From the NCBI RefSeq assembly GCF_028548395.1, contig NZ_JAQQLA010000007.1:186001-250000 (forward strand): a stretch of 64,000 nucleotides of DNA, written 5' to 3'. Source of the DNA: Vogesella indigofera (lineage in GTDB: Bacteria; Pseudomonadota; Gammaproteobacteria; Burkholderiales; Chromobacteriaceae). Below, in pieces: positions 36,377 through 47,192 of this stretch. The position numbers were made by a program, and so were the translations under genes. The stretch's first letter is position 1, and each line of letters starts with the position of its first letter. The notes beneath the pieces are model-generated. The model did not search any database. It was not told where the DNA came from and saw only the letters and a program-made list of their open reading frames with translations.

Positions 36377-36408
36377 AAAAAAAAGGGAGGCATCAGCCTC
36401 CCTTTTTA
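36377..36408 (-). terminator. Terminator between rplT and pheS
   Basis: On the minus strand GGGAGGC, a TGAT loop and GCCTCCC are followed by eight T. It ends rpmI-rplT messages or attenuates entry into pheST. I found no Phe-rich leader peptide in the following 70 bases. Confidence 0.9.
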
Positions 36409-36419
36409 GTATCCAGCGC

Positions 36420-36776
36420 TTAAGCGAGGGCGGCTTTTGCTTTTTCAACGATTTGAGCAAATGCCGGCTTATCGAACACGGCCAGATCGGCCAGGACCTT
36501 ACGGTCGATTTCGATCAGCGCTTTCTTCAGGCCGTTCATGAACTTGCTGTATGGCAGGCCGTTTTCACGCGAAGCGGCGTTGATACGAGCAATCCACAGT
36601 TGACGGAACTGACGCTTTTTCTGGCGACGGTCGCGGTAGGCGTACTGACCGGCTTTCATCACCGCCTGTTTGGCGATGCGATAGACGTTCTTCCGGCGGC
36701 CGCGATAGCCTTTCGCCAGAGCTAAGATTTTCTTGTGACGAGCACGTGCGGTTACACCGCGTTTTACGCGTGGCAT
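36420..36776 (-). CDS. rplT: 50S ribosomal protein L20
   Basis: This 118-residue basic protein starts [18 protein letters not shown] and holds [22 protein letters not shown] and [11 protein letters not shown], all family hallmarks. It is an early assembly protein of the large subunit and in other bacteria represses its own operon by binding the rpmI leader. It is encoded 11 bases after rpmI. Confidence 0.98.
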   Translation of the reverse strand: MPRVKRGVTARARHKKILALAKGYRGRRKNVYRIAKQAVMKAGQYAYRDRRQKKRQFRQLWIARINAASRENGLPYSKFMNGLKKALIEIDRKVLADLAVFDKPAFAQIVEKAKAALA

Positions 36777-36787
36777 GAATTATCTCC

Positions 36788-36985
36788 TTAAGCGTAGGGC
36801 ATCATTTTGCGAACGGAAGCCATGTTGGTGCTATCTACCATGGCAGTACCGCGCAATTGACGTTTGGTTTTGGTGGTTTTCTTGGTCAGGATATGACGCT
36901 TGAACGCCATAGAGCGCTTGACACCACCGTTGCCCAATACTTTGAGACGCTTCTTCGCGCTCGACTTGGTTTTCATTTTCGGCAT
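36788..36985 (-). CDS. rpmI: 50S ribosomal protein L35
   Basis: This 65-residue protein, [18 protein letters not shown] and on to RKMMPYA, is normal L35. The start at 36985 has an AGGAG site. It is cotranscribed with rplT and preceded by infC. Confidence 0.97.
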   Translation of the reverse strand: MPKMKTKSSAKKRLKVLGNGGVKRSMAFKRHILTKKTTKTKRQLRGTAMVDSTNMASVRKMMPYA

Positions 36986-37092
36986 GGAATGCTCCTGCTG
37001 AATTTTCGTTAGATTAGACTCAGGGTGGCCATCGGCACTTAAAACCACTGCGTCACGCTTTTGTGCAGGCCGTTTCCGGCCTACAAAATCAA

Positions 37093-37114
37093 CACGGCAG
37101 GCGAGCCTGCCGTG
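37093..37114 (-). promoter_or_regulatory. Hairpin in the infC-rpmI leader
   Basis: CACGGCAGGC and GCCTGCCGTG form a perfect 10-bp stem around two bases between infC and rpmI. In other bacteria this leader is the L20 operator; here it could be that site or a partial terminator. The poor T-tract makes full termination unlikely. Confidence 0.45.
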
Positions 37115-37137
37115 AAGAAGTCGATGATTATACCCGA

Positions 37138-37656
37138 TTATTTCTTTTTCGGGGCAATCATCATGACCATTTGGCGGCCTTCCAGTCGCGGGAACTGCTC
37201 GACCGTACCCACTTCCGCCAAATCGGCTTCCACGCGCTTGAGCAGCGCGAGACCGATATCCTGGTGAGCCATCTCACGACCACGGAAACGCAGGGTTACC
37301 TTGGCTTTGTCACCTTCAGTGAGGAAGCGGATCAGGTTACGCAGCTTGACGTTGTAGTCGCCATCGTCAGTACCCGGACGGAACTTGATTTCCTTGATCT
37401 GGATCTGCTTCTGCTTCTGCTTCGCTTCGTGGCGCTTCTTGGACTGCTCGTACTTGTACTTGCCGTAGTCCATCAGCTTGACCACCGGCGGCTGGGCCGT
37501 CGGCGAAATCTCCACCAGATCAACGTCGCGTTCTTCCGCCAGCGCCAGACCTTCACGCAGACTGACGATACCGAGCTGCTCGCCTTCTTCTCCTACCAGA
37601 CGGATCTCGCGGGCGGTAATTTCGCCATTGATCCGTGGTTCGCGTTCCTGAGCTAT
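37138..37656 (-). CDS. infC: Translation initiation factor IF-3, probable AUA start
   Basis: The IF-3 signature segments are clear: [41 protein letters not shown] and the C-terminal [13 protein letters not shown]. The frame is also open from a TTG at 37662, but AGGAG at 37669-37665 lies only 2 bases from it. The spacing to the ATA at 37656 is 8 bases, which is ideal. The AUA start gives 172 residues ([12 protein letters not shown]), which fits the family. Non-canonical infC starts are the known basis for IF-3 autoregulation. It sits 41 bases after thrS. Confidence 0.9.
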   Translation of the reverse strand: MAQEREPRINGEITAREIRLVGEEGEQLGIVSLREGLALAEERDVDLVEISPTAQPPVVKLMDYGKYKYEQSKKRHEAKQKQKQIQIKEIKFRPGTDDGDYNVKLRNLIRFLTEGDKAKVTLRFRGREMAHQDIGLALLKRVEADLAEVGTVEQFPRLEGRQMVMMIAPKKK

Positions 37657-37697
37657 AGCCAATACTCCTGTAGTTTAGTGATCGTACCCGTAGGCAC

Positions 37698-39599
37698 TCA
37701 GACCTGCGCCATCGCGGCTTGCAGGTGTTCGGCAAAGGCTTGCAGTGTCATCTGACCCAGATCCTCGCCGCGAGCACGTACGGCCACCAGCCCGCCCTCT
37801 TTCTCCTTGTCGCCGATGACGACCTGGTAAGGGAGCTTCTGCAGGCTGTGCTCGCGGATTTTATAGCCGATCTTTTCGTTTCTCAAGTCAAGATCGACTT
37901 TGTAACCCAGTTTACGCAAACTGGTTGCCACATCCGCAGCATAATCGGCCTGTGCGCTGGTGATATTCATCACCACCATCTGCACCGGCGCCAGCCACAG
38001 CGGAAAAACACCGGCGTGGTTTTCGATCAGGATGCCGATGAAGCGCTCCAGCGAACCCAGAATCGCACGGTGCAGCATCACCGGACGGGCACGACCGTTA
38101 TCCTCGGTGACATACTCGGCGCCGAGACGTTCCGGCAGCACGTAGTCCAGCTGCAGGGTACCGCACTGCCAGGAACGGCCCAGCGCGTCCTTGATGTGAT
38201 ACTCGATCTTCGGACCGTAGAACGCGCCCTCGCCCGGCAGTTCTTCCCACTCCACGCCGCAGGCGCGCAGCGCCTCGCGCAGACCTTCTTCGGCGCGATC
38301 CCAGGTTTCCAGCGTGCCGGCGTACTTTTCCGGACGCAGCGACAGCTTGATCGCCACCTTGTCGAAGCCGAAGCGCTTGTATACCGCCATGGTCAGCTCG
38401 TTGAAGGCACGCGCCTCTTCGATGATCTGCTCTTCGGTACAGAAGATGTGGGCATCGTCCTGCACGAAGCCGCGCACGCGCATGATGCCGTGCAGCGCGC
38501 CGGACGGCTCGTTGCGGTGACAGGCACCGAATTCGGCCAGCCGCATCGGCAGGTCGCGATAGGAGCGCAGGCCCTGGTTGAATACCTGCACGTGGCCCGG
38601 GCAGTTCATCGGCTTCACCGCGTAGTCGCGTTTTTCCGACTCGGTGGTGAACATGCCTTCACGGTAGTTTTCCCAGTGGCCGGACTTTTCCCACAACACG
38701 CGGTCCATCACCATCGGGGTGCGGATTTCCTGGTAGCCGGCTTCGGTCAGCGTCTTGCGCATGTATTGCTCGATGCTCTGCCACAGTGCCCAGCCCTTCG
38801 GATGCCAGAACACCATGCCCGGTGCCTCGTCCTGCAGGTGGAACAGGTCCAGCTGACGACCCAGCTTGCGATGGTCGCGCTTTTCCGCCTCTTCCAGCAT
38901 GAACAGGTACTGTTCCAGGTCTTCCTTCTTCTGCCAGGCGGTACCGTAGATACGTTGCAGCATCTCGTTGTTGCTGTCGCCGCGCCAGTAGGCACCGGCC
39001 ACCTTCATCAGCTTGAATACCTTCAGCTTGCCGGTGGACGGCACGTGCGGGCCACGGCACAGGTCGGTAAAGCCGCCTTCGCGATACAGCGACAATACCT
39101 CGCCCTGCGGAATGGACTCGATGATCTCGGCCTTGTACGCCTCGCCGATGCTCTTGAAGTAGGCAATCGCCTCGTCACGCGGCAGTTCGTAGCGTTCGAC
39201 CGGGATGTCCTTCTTCGCCAGCTCCGTCATCTTCTTCTCGATCGCCACCAGGTCTTCTGGCGTGAACGGACGCTTGTAGGCGAAATCGTAGTAGAAGCCG
39301 TTTTCGATTTCCGGCCCGATGGTGACCTGCGCCTCCGGGAACAGCTCCTTCACCGCATACGCCAGCAAGTGGGCGGTGGAGTGGCGGATGATGGACAGAC
39401 CGTCCGCGTCTTTCTCGGTGATGATGGCCAGATCAACGTTGGCCGCAATCAGATGGGAAGTGTCAACCAGTTGGCCGTCCACGCGACCAGCCAGCGCCGC
39501 ACGCGCAAGACCGGTACCGATGGACGCAGCCACTTCGTGCACCGTTACCGGCTTGTCGAAGGAACGGATGGAACCGTCGGGCAGGCGAATGTCAGGCAT
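37698..39599 (-). CDS. thrS: Threonyl-tRNA synthetase
   Basis: This 633-residue class II synthetase has an N-terminal TGS domain ([24 protein letters not shown]), the editing domain with [16 protein letters not shown] (about 73-88) and [14 protein letters not shown], then the catalytic core with [19 protein letters not shown] and [11 protein letters not shown]. The anticodon domain is at the C-terminus. It charges tRNA-Thr and deacylates Ser-tRNA-Thr. It heads the thrS-infC-rpmI-rplT operon. The copy AACGTTGGCCGCAA lies at about 39435. E. coli thrS is autoregulated through its leader; the leader here is structured. Confidence 0.97.
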   Translation of the reverse strand: MPDIRLPDGSIRSFDKPVTVHEVAASIGTGLARAALAGRVDGQLVDTSHLIAANVDLAIITEKDADGLSIIRHSTAHLLAYAVKELFPEAQVTIGPEIENGFYYDFAYKRPFTPEDLVAIEKKMTELAKKDIPVERYELPRDEAIAYFKSIGEAYKAEIIESIPQGEVLSLYREGGFTDLCRGPHVPSTGKLKVFKLMKVAGAYWRGDSNNEMLQRIYGTAWQKKEDLEQYLFMLEEAEKRDHRKLGRQLDLFHLQDEAPGMVFWHPKGWALWQSIEQYMRKTLTEAGYQEIRTPMVMDRVLWEKSGHWENYREGMFTTESEKRDYAVKPMNCPGHVQVFNQGLRSYRDLPMRLAEFGACHRNEPSGALHGIMRVRGFVQDDAHIFCTEEQIIEEARAFNELTMAVYKRFGFDKVAIKLSLRPEKYAGTLETWDRAEEGLREALRACGVEWEELPGEGAFYGPKIEYHIKDALGRSWQCGTLQLDYVLPERLGAEYVTEDNGRARPVMLHRAILGSLERFIGILIENHAGVFPLWLAPVQMVVMNITSAQADYAADVATSLRKLGYKVDLDLRNEKIGYKIREHSLQKLPYQVVIGDKEKEGGLVAVRARGEDLGQMTLQAFAEHLQAAMAQV

Positions 39600-39640
39600 A
39601 GCAACTCCAGCTTTAAAGTGAAGGTGGACGACAAAAATCC

Positions 39641-39673
39641 AAAAAAAAAGTGCGGCTTGAGCCGCACTTTTTG
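39641..39673 (-). terminator. Terminator between tRNA-Val and thrS
   Basis: AGTGCGGC and GCCGCACT enclose a TTGA loop. On the minus strand a run of nine T follows, so it ends the tRNA-Val transcript or attenuates thrS. Confidence 0.9.
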
Positions 39674-39679
39674 GTTTGC

Positions 39680-41111
<1,432 letters not shown>

Positions 41112-41274
41112 CGCGGCCAAGCGCTGTCTGTGTAATGTCGTGCCACGCGCCGTCATGCCGCTTGCAAAAGCGGCATCTCGGCACAATGGTTGGAAATCAG
41201 CCGCAGCGTGGCTACAATCGGCCACTTGCACACGTAATACCCGCATTCATCCTAAAACAAGGGAGACTCAATCG

Positions 41275-41577
41275 ATGTTCAATACTTCCGCCGCCGGCGG
41301 CCTCGACCTGATGGGCTTTTTGCCCATGATCGTGATTTTCGTTTTGTTCTGGTTCCTGCTGATCCGTCCGCAACAGAAGAAAATGAAAGAACACCAGAAG
41401 ATGCTGGCCGAAATCAACAAGGGTGACGAAGTGGCAACTCAAGGTGGCATCGTTGGCCGCGTGACCAAGGCTGGTGACCAGTACCTGGCGATCGAGATTG
41501 CCAACGGCGTGGAAATCAATGTCCAGCGTGGCGCCGTTGCCGCCAAGCTGGAAAAAGGCACCATCAAGTCCCTGTAA
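41275..41577 (+). CDS. yajC: Preprotein translocase accessory protein YajC
   Basis: The product is 100 residues with one membrane helix at about 13-31 (MGFLPMIVIFVLFWFLLIRP) followed by RPQQKKMKEHQKML, the YajC signature. It associates with SecD-SecF and SecYEG. The start at 41275 has GGGAGA upstream. A terminator lies between it and secD. Confidence 0.95.
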   Translation: MFNTSAAGGLDLMGFLPMIVIFVLFWFLLIRPQQKKMKEHQKMLAEINKGDEVATQGGIVGRVTKAGDQYLAIEIANGVEINVQRGAVAAKLEKGTIKSL

Positions 41578-41584
41578 TCCCAAT

Positions 41585-41607
41585 GGGCCGCCCTGGCGGC
41601 CCTTTTT
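41585..41607 (+). terminator. Terminator between yajC and secD
   Basis: GGGCCGCC and GGCGGCCC with a CT loop are followed by TTTTT. It would set yajC expression above secD-secF expression. Confidence 0.75.
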
Positions 41608-41622
41608 CCTGTTACCGCCTCC

Positions 41623-43470
41623 ATGAACCGCTTCCCGATCTGGAAATACCTCGTCATTGCGGTAGTACTGATTGTCTCGACAATCTACACCCTGCCCAAT
41701 TTCTTTGGCGAAACCCCTGCCGTGCAAATCTCCAGCACCCGCCAATCGGCCACCGTCGATACGGCACTGATGGCGCGGGTGGAGACCGTACTGCAGCAAC
41801 AGGGCATCAAGCCTGCCGGCCTGTTCCTTGACGGCAACAGCCTGAAAGTGCGCTTCAACGATCCCGATACGCAGATCAAGGCGCGCGACATCATCCAGCA
41901 AGCGCTGGGCGACACCTACATCATCGCGTTGAACCTGCTGGCGGCCTCGCCGGAATGGCTGAGCAAGCTGCACGCCAACCCAATGTTCCTCGGCCTCGAC
42001 CTGCGCGGCGGCGTGCACTTCCTGCTGGAAGTCGACATGCAGGCGGCCGTGGACAAGACCATGGAACGCTACGCCGGCGACATCCGCCGCGAGCTGAAAA
42101 CCGCCAAGATCCGCTACGGCGCCATCAAGCGCACCGGCAACACCGCACTGGAAGTGCAGCTGCGAGATCAGGAAACGCTGAACGCCGCCGCCGACAAGCT
42201 GGCGCGCAGCCTGCCGTCGCTGACCTTCAGCAGTGACGACCAGCTGTTCCGCCTCAGCCTCGCGCTGAAGCCGGAAGAGATCACCCGCATCCAGAGCGAT
42301 GCCGTGTCGCAGAACATCACCACCCTGCACAACCGTGTCAACGAGCTGGGCGTCGCCGAACCGGTGATCCAGCAAGCCGGCCCGAGCCGCATCGTGGTGC
42401 AGCTGCCGGGGGTGCAGGACACCGCCAAGGCCAAGGACATCCTCGGCCGTACCGCCACGCTGCAGGTACGCATGGTGGAAGACGATCCGTCACGTGTCGC
42501 CGAGGCGATGGCCGGCAACGTGCCGACCGGCTACGAACTGCTGGACGAAGCCAGCTCGCAGGGTATCCAGAAGATCCTGCTGAAGAAGGATGTCGAGCTG
42601 ACCGGCGACAACATCAACTCGGCCCAGCCCGGCTTTGACCAGAATGGTGGCGCCTCGGTGGACATCGGCCTGGACAGCACCGGCGCCGAGATTTTCCGCA
42701 GCCTGACCGCGGAAAACATCGGCAAGCGCATGGCGATGGTGCTGGTCGAGAAGAACAAGAGCGAAGTGGTGACCGCACCGGTGATCCGCAGTGAAATCGG
42801 CGGTGGCCGCGTGCAGATCTCCGGCAGCATGAACCCGGCGGAAGCCAACGACGTGGCCCTGCTGCTGCGCGCCGGCTCGCTGGCGGCGCCGATGAACATC
42901 ATCGAGGAACGCACCATCGGCCCGAGCCTGGGCAAGGAAAACATCGAGAAGGGCTTCAGCGCCACACTGTGGGGCTTTGCCGCCATCGCCGTGTTCATGG
43001 TGCTGTACTACCGCGTGTTCGGCCTGATCTCGGTGGCCTCGCTCGGCGTCAACCTGTTCATGCTGATCGCGCTGCTGTCGATGCTGCAGGCGACGCTGAC
43101 GCTGCCAGGCATCGCCGCGATCGCGCTGACGCTGGGCATGGCCATCGACGCCAACGTGCTGATCAACGAGCGCATCCGCGAAGAGCTGCGCAACGGCGTG
43201 CCACCGCAGTCGGCGATCCAGGCCGGTTACAGCCACGCCTGGGCGACGATTCTGGACTCGAACGTGACCACGCTGATCGCCGGTATCGCGCTGCTGGTAT
43301 TCGGCTCCGGCCCGGTACGCGGCTTTGCCGTGGTGCACTGCCTCGGCATCCTGACCTCGATGTTCTCCGCGGTGCTGGTATCGCGCGGCATCGTCAACCT
43401 GTGGTACGGCCGTCGCCGCCGCCTGACTACCGTGTCCATCGGCCAGGTGTGGAAGCCGGAAACCAAGTAA
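41623..43470 (+). CDS. secD: Protein translocase subunit SecD
   Basis: The product is 615 residues: helix 1 at about 6-25, a periplasmic P1 domain carrying LGLDLRGGVHFLLEVD (about 121-136) and a second periplasmic region, then five helices from about 440 with GLISVASLGVNLFML, ALTLGMAIDANVLINERIREE and VLVSRGIVNL. It uses the proton gradient to pull proteins across after SecA. It lies 12 bases ahead of secF. Confidence 0.96.
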   Translation: MNRFPIWKYLVIAVVLIVSTIYTLPNFFGETPAVQISSTRQSATVDTALMARVETVLQQQGIKPAGLFLDGNSLKVRFNDPDTQIKARDIIQQALGDTYIIALNLLAASPEWLSKLHANPMFLGLDLRGGVHFLLEVDMQAAVDKTMERYAGDIRRELKTAKIRYGAIKRTGNTALEVQLRDQETLNAAADKLARSLPSLTFSSDDQLFRLSLALKPEEITRIQSDAVSQNITTLHNRVNELGVAEPVIQQAGPSRIVVQLPGVQDTAKAKDILGRTATLQVRMVEDDPSRVAEAMAGNVPTGYELLDEASSQGIQKILLKKDVELTGDNINSAQPGFDQNGGASVDIGLDSTGAEIFRSLTAENIGKRMAMVLVEKNKSEVVTAPVIRSEIGGGRVQISGSMNPAEANDVALLLRAGSLAAPMNIIEERTIGPSLGKENIEKGFSATLWGFAAIAVFMVLYYRVFGLISVASLGVNLFMLIALLSMLQATLTLPGIAAIALTLGMAIDANVLINERIREELRNGVPPQSAIQAGYSHAWATILDSNVTTLIAGIALLVFGSGPVRGFAVVHCLGILTSMFSAVLVSRGIVNLWYGRRRRLTTVSIGQVWKPETK

Positions 43471-43482
43471 GGATCAAGAAAC

Positions 43483-44418
43483 ATGGAGTTTTTCCGCATC
43501 AAACGGGACATCCCGTTCATGAGCTACGGCAAGCTCACCACCGCGATCTCGCTGGTGACCTTCATCGTGGCGGTGTTCTTCCTGTTCAGCAAAGGGCTGA
43601 ACCTGTCGGTGGAATTCACCGGCGGCACGGTGATGGAAGTGCAGTACCAGCAGCCGGCTAACCTCGCCGACATCCGCCATCGCGTGGAAACGCTGAAAGT
43701 GGGCGAAGTGCAGGTGCAGAGCCTGGGCACCAGCCGCGACGTGCTGATCCGCCTGCCGAACAAGGAAGGCACCAGCTCCGCCAAGCTGTCGGAACAGGTG
43801 ATGAGCCAGCTCAAGGCCGGTGATGCCGGCGTGCAGCTGCGCAAGGTCGAGTTCGTCGGCCCCAGCGTGGGCGAGGAACTGGTCAGCCACGGCCTGACCG
43901 CGATCCTGCTGGTCTGCCTCGGCATCGTGATCTACCTCGCGCTGCGCTTCGAGTGGCGGCTGGCGGTGTCGGCGATCATCGCCAACATGCACGACGTGGT
44001 GATCATCATCGGCTGCTTCGCGCTGTTCCAGTGGGAATTCAGCCTGACGGTACTGGCCGGCGTGCTTGCAGTACTGGGCTACTCGGTCAACGAATCGGTG
44101 GTGGTGTTCGACCGGATCCGCGAGAACTTCCGCAAGCCGGGCATGCGCGGCCGCAGCACCGCGGAAGTGATCGACAACGCGATCACCTCCACCATCAGCC
44201 GCACCATGATCACCCACGGCTCCACCGAGACGGTGGTACTGGCAATGCTGGTATTCGGCGGCCCGGCGCTGCACGGCTTTGCCATGGCACTGACCATCGG
44301 CATCGTGTTCGGCATCTACTCCTCGGTGCTGGTCGCCAGCCCGCTGGCGCTGGCGCTGGGCGTCAAGCGCGAGCACATGATCAAGATCGTGAAGCCGAAA
44401 GAAGAAGCGGTGGTCTGA
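43483..44418 (+). CDS. secF: Protein translocase subunit SecF
   Basis: This 311-residue partner of SecD starts [17 protein letters not shown]. It holds [16 protein letters not shown] (about 40-52) in the first periplasmic loop, and helices with [22 protein letters not shown] and [21 protein letters not shown]. It ends in a motif-built terminator 24 bases downstream. Confidence 0.96.
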   Translation: MEFFRIKRDIPFMSYGKLTTAISLVTFIVAVFFLFSKGLNLSVEFTGGTVMEVQYQQPANLADIRHRVETLKVGEVQVQSLGTSRDVLIRLPNKEGTSSAKLSEQVMSQLKAGDAGVQLRKVEFVGPSVGEELVSHGLTAILLVCLGIVIYLALRFEWRLAVSAIIANMHDVVIIIGCFALFQWEFSLTVLAGVLAVLGYSVNESVVVFDRIRENFRKPGMRGRSTAEVIDNAITSTISRTMITHGSTETVVLAMLVFGGPALHGFAMALTIGIVFGIYSSVLVASPLALALGVKREHMIKIVKPKEEAVV

Positions 44419-44441
44419 CGCGTCGCGCACCGGACCTGAGC

Positions 44442-44476
44442 AAGGTTGGCCGCAGGCAATGCGGCCAACCTTTTTT
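44442..44476 (+). terminator. Terminator built from two inverted copies of the window motif
   Basis: AAGGTTGGCCGCA and TGCGGCCAACCTT are a perfect 13-bp stem with a 5-base loop, followed by TTTT. It ends secD-secF. Pairs of uptake sequences serve this way in Neisseria and Haemophilus. Confidence 0.9.
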
Positions 44477-44500
44477 GACTTTTACCTGCCCCGAGTCGCC

Positions 44501-45145
44501 ATGGAACTGATCGCTTTTCTGCTCGACTTCATCCTGCACATCGACGTGCACCTGACCCAGCTGGTCGCCAGCTACGGGCCGTGGATCTACCTGATCCTGT
44601 TCCTGATCGTGTTCTGCGAAACCGGGCTGGTGGTGACACCGTTCCTGCCCGGCGATTCGCTGCTGTTCGTCGCCGGCGCCCTCGCCGCGATGGGCGAGAT
44701 GAACGTGCAGCTGTTGGTCGGCCTGCTGATCGTGGCCGCCATCCTCGGTGACGGCGTCAATTACGCCATCGGCAAACATGTCGGCATGCGGCTGTTTGCC
44801 CGCTTTCCGCGGCTGCTGAAACCGCAATACCTGGACAAGACCCACGCCTTCTACGAGCGCCACGGCGGCAAGACCATCATCTTCGCCCGCTTCGTGCCCA
44901 TCGTGCGCACCTTCGCCCCCTTCGTCGCCGGCGTCGGACGCATGGATTACCGCCACTTCCTCAGCTACAACGTGATCGGCGCCGTGCTGTGGGTGGTCGG
45001 GTTCAGCTACGCCGGCTACTTCTTCGGCAACCTGCCCTTCGTGCGCAAGAACCTGGAGTACATGATCTTCGGCATCATCATCGTGTCGATGCTGCCGGGC
45101 ATCATCGAAGTGATCCGCCACCGGCGCGCCGCCGGCAAGGCGTGA
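44501..45145 (+). CDS. DedA-family membrane protein
   Basis: This 214-residue integral membrane protein of the DedA/SNARE-associated family starts [18 protein letters not shown]. It has the conserved [16 protein letters not shown] (about 47-62), [21 protein letters not shown] with the essential Arg residues, and five to six helices. DedA proteins move polyprenyl phosphate lipids or balance membrane potential; the exact substrate here is unknown. Confidence 0.92.
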   Translation: MELIAFLLDFILHIDVHLTQLVASYGPWIYLILFLIVFCETGLVVTPFLPGDSLLFVAGALAAMGEMNVQLLVGLLIVAAILGDGVNYAIGKHVGMRLFARFPRLLKPQYLDKTHAFYERHGGKTIIFARFVPIVRTFAPFVAGVGRMDYRHFLSYNVIGAVLWVVGFSYAGYFFGNLPFVRKNLEYMIFGIIIVSMLPGIIEVIRHRRAAGKA

Positions 45146-45230
45146 CGGGCCACCACAACCGTTTTAATTTTCACCAGGGCCACACGCGACCTCCGCTTGC
45201 CGTGTGGCCACGGCCAGACCAGTGCATACC

Positions 45231-47171
45231 ATGAAACGCATCCAGAAACTGCCCGACCACCTCGTCAACCAGATCGCCGCCGGCGAGGTGGTGGAGCGAC
45301 CGGCGTCGGCGCTGAAGGAAATCCTGGAAAACAGCCTCGACGCCGGCGCCGACCGCATCAGCGTCGACCTGGCGCAGGGCGGCATCAAGCTGATCCGCGT
45401 CACCGACAACGGGGGCGGCATCGCCGCCGCCGACCTGCCGCTGGCGCTGGACCGCCACGCCACCAGCAAGATCGGCAGCCTCGACGATCTGGAAAACGTC
45501 GCCACCCTCGGCTTTCGGGGAGAGGGGCTGGCCAGCGTCGCCTCGGTGTCGCGGCTGACGCTGACCAGCCGTCCGCACGACGCCGAGCACGCGCACCAGA
45601 TCGTCGCCATCGACGGTACGCTGCACCCGGTGGAGCCGGCCGCACACGCGCCCGGCACCAGCGTCGAGATCGTCGACCTCTATTTCAACACCCCGGCGCG
45701 GCGCAAGTTCCTGAAGAGCGAGAACACCGAGTACGCGCACTGCGAGGCCACCTTCGAGCGCATCGCGCTGGCGCACCCGCAGGTCGAGTTCATCCTGCGC
45801 CACAACGGCAAGGTGGTGTGGCGCCTGCCGCAGCAGAGCCTGGCCGAACGCGTCGGCGCGCTGCTGGGCCGCGACTTCGTCGAGGCCTCACTGCCGATTG
45901 AGACCGGCGCCGCCGGACTGACGCTCTCCGGCTTTGTCGCCAGCCCGACCTACTCCAAGGCCAGCCGCGACGCGCAGTACTTCTACGTCAACGGCCGCTT
46001 CGTGCGCGACAAGATCGCGCAGCACGCGCTGCGCCAGGCCTACCGCGACGTGCTGCATCACGACCGCCATCCCGCCTACGCGCTGTTCTTCACGCTGGAC
46101 CCGGCCAACGTCGACGTCAACGTGCACCCGACCAAGATCGAGGTGCGCTTTCGCGAAAGCCAGGGCATCCACCAGTTCCTGTTCCACAGCGTCCACAAGG
46201 CGCTGGCCAGCACCACAGCCGGCGCCAGCCCGGCGGTGACGCTGGACGGTCCGGCGGACAACGACGCCGCCGTTGCGGCCAACGTTGGCCGCAACGAGGA
46301 CACGCTCGCCGCCTTCGGCACGGCCGCCGCAGCTGCGCGCGCCGCTGACAGCCCGCCGCGGATGCCGTTCCAGCAGCCGCGCTACGAACAGCAGGCGATG
46401 CCGCTGCACGTGGCGCGCGAGGCAATCGGTGGCTACCAGCGCCAGTTCGCCGGGCTGCGCGAGGAAGAACGCAGCCTGACACCGGATGTCAGCAGCACAC
46501 CGCCAGGCAGCACGACGACCAGCAGCACCCTGGCCGCGCCGCTGGCTGCGGCCAAACTTACCGCCCTGCCCGACGCCAGCGACGGCATCCCGCCGCTCGG
46601 TTTTGCGCTGGCGCAGCTGCACGGCGTCTACATCCTCAGCCAGTGCGAGGACGGCCTGATCGTGGTCGACATGCACGCCGCACACGAGCGCATCGTCTAC
46701 GAGCGGCTGAAAAACGCGCTGGAGGCGGACGTGATCCCGATGCAGCCGCTGCTGCTGCCGGTATCGTTTGCCGCCGACCGCTTCGAGGTCGCCACCGCGC
46801 ACGAGCACGGCGCCGAGATGCAGCGCCTCGGCATCGAGCTGGCGCCGCTGTCGCCGACCCAGATCGCGGTGCGCGGCGTGCCGGTGTGGCTGCAGGACGG
46901 CAACCCGGTGGAGCTGGCGCGCGCGGTGCTGAAGGACGTGCGCGAGATCGGCCTCAGCCAGGTGCTGACCGAGCGCCGCAACGAGCTGCTGGCGACCATG
47001 GCCTGCCACGGCGCAGTGCGCGCCAACCGCCAGCTGACGCTGACCGAGATGAACGCGCTGCTGCGCGACATGGAGGCCACCGAGCGCTCCGGCCAGTGCA
47101 ATCACGGCCGGCCAACGTGGTCGCGGCTGTCGATGCGCGATCTGGACAACCTTTTCATGCGCGGCCGCTAG
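45231..47171 (+). CDS. mutL: DNA mismatch repair protein MutL
   Basis: This 646-residue GHKL ATPase has ENSLDAGA (about 36-43), VTDNGGGI and GFRGEGLASV near the N-terminus, a low-complexity Ala/Ser/Thr linker (about 330-440), and the C-terminal dimer/endonuclease domain. The site DMHAAHERIVYE matches the metal-binding DQHAxxExxxxE endonuclease motif, with Met in place of Gln, and CNHGRPTW gives the zinc-site pair. It probably nicks the new strand itself, as expected in MutH-free bacteria. The start MKRIQKLPDHL is at 45231. A perfect 26-bp palindrome of the window motif lies in the linker. Confidence 0.96.
   Translation: MKRIQKLPDHLVNQIAAGEVVERPASALKEILENSLDAGADRISVDLAQGGIKLIRVTDNGGGIAAADLPLALDRHATSKIGSLDDLENVATLGFRGEGLASVASVSRLTLTSRPHDAEHAHQIVAIDGTLHPVEPAAHAPGTSVEIVDLYFNTPARRKFLKSENTEYAHCEATFERIALAHPQVEFILRHNGKVVWRLPQQSLAERVGALLGRDFVEASLPIETGAAGLTLSGFVASPTYSKASRDAQYFYVNGRFVRDKIAQHALRQAYRDVLHHDRHPAYALFFTLDPANVDVNVHPTKIEVRFRESQGIHQFLFHSVHKALASTTAGASPAVTLDGPADNDAAVAANVGRNEDTLAAFGTAAAAARAADSPPRMPFQQPRYEQQAMPLHVAREAIGGYQRQFAGLREEERSLTPDVSSTPPGSTTTSSTLAAPLAAAKLTALPDASDGIPPLGFALAQLHGVYILSQCEDGLIVVDMHAAHERIVYERLKNALEADVIPMQPLLLPVSFAADRFEVATAHEHGAEMQRLGIELAPLSPTQIAVRGVPVWLQDGNPVELARAVLKDVREIGLSQVLTERRNELLATMACHGAVRANRQLTLTEMNALLRDMEATERSGQCNHGRPTWSRLSMRDLDNLFMRGR
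46271..46296. repeat. Perfect 26-bp palindrome formed by two fused motif copies (in mutL)
   Basis: Both half-sites share the central AACGTT, giving CGTTGCGGCCAAC and its complement joined head to head. It codes for AVAANVGRN in the mutL linker, where protein sequence is little constrained. Confidence 0.9.
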
Positions 47172-47192
47172 CCGCACCCTCACGGAGTCTCC

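Noticed and set aside
41155..41176. Hairpin ATGCCGCTT/AAGCGGCAT after tgt as a terminator
   Set aside because: The stem is good but no T-run follows, and yajC and secD-secF are normally read through from tgt.
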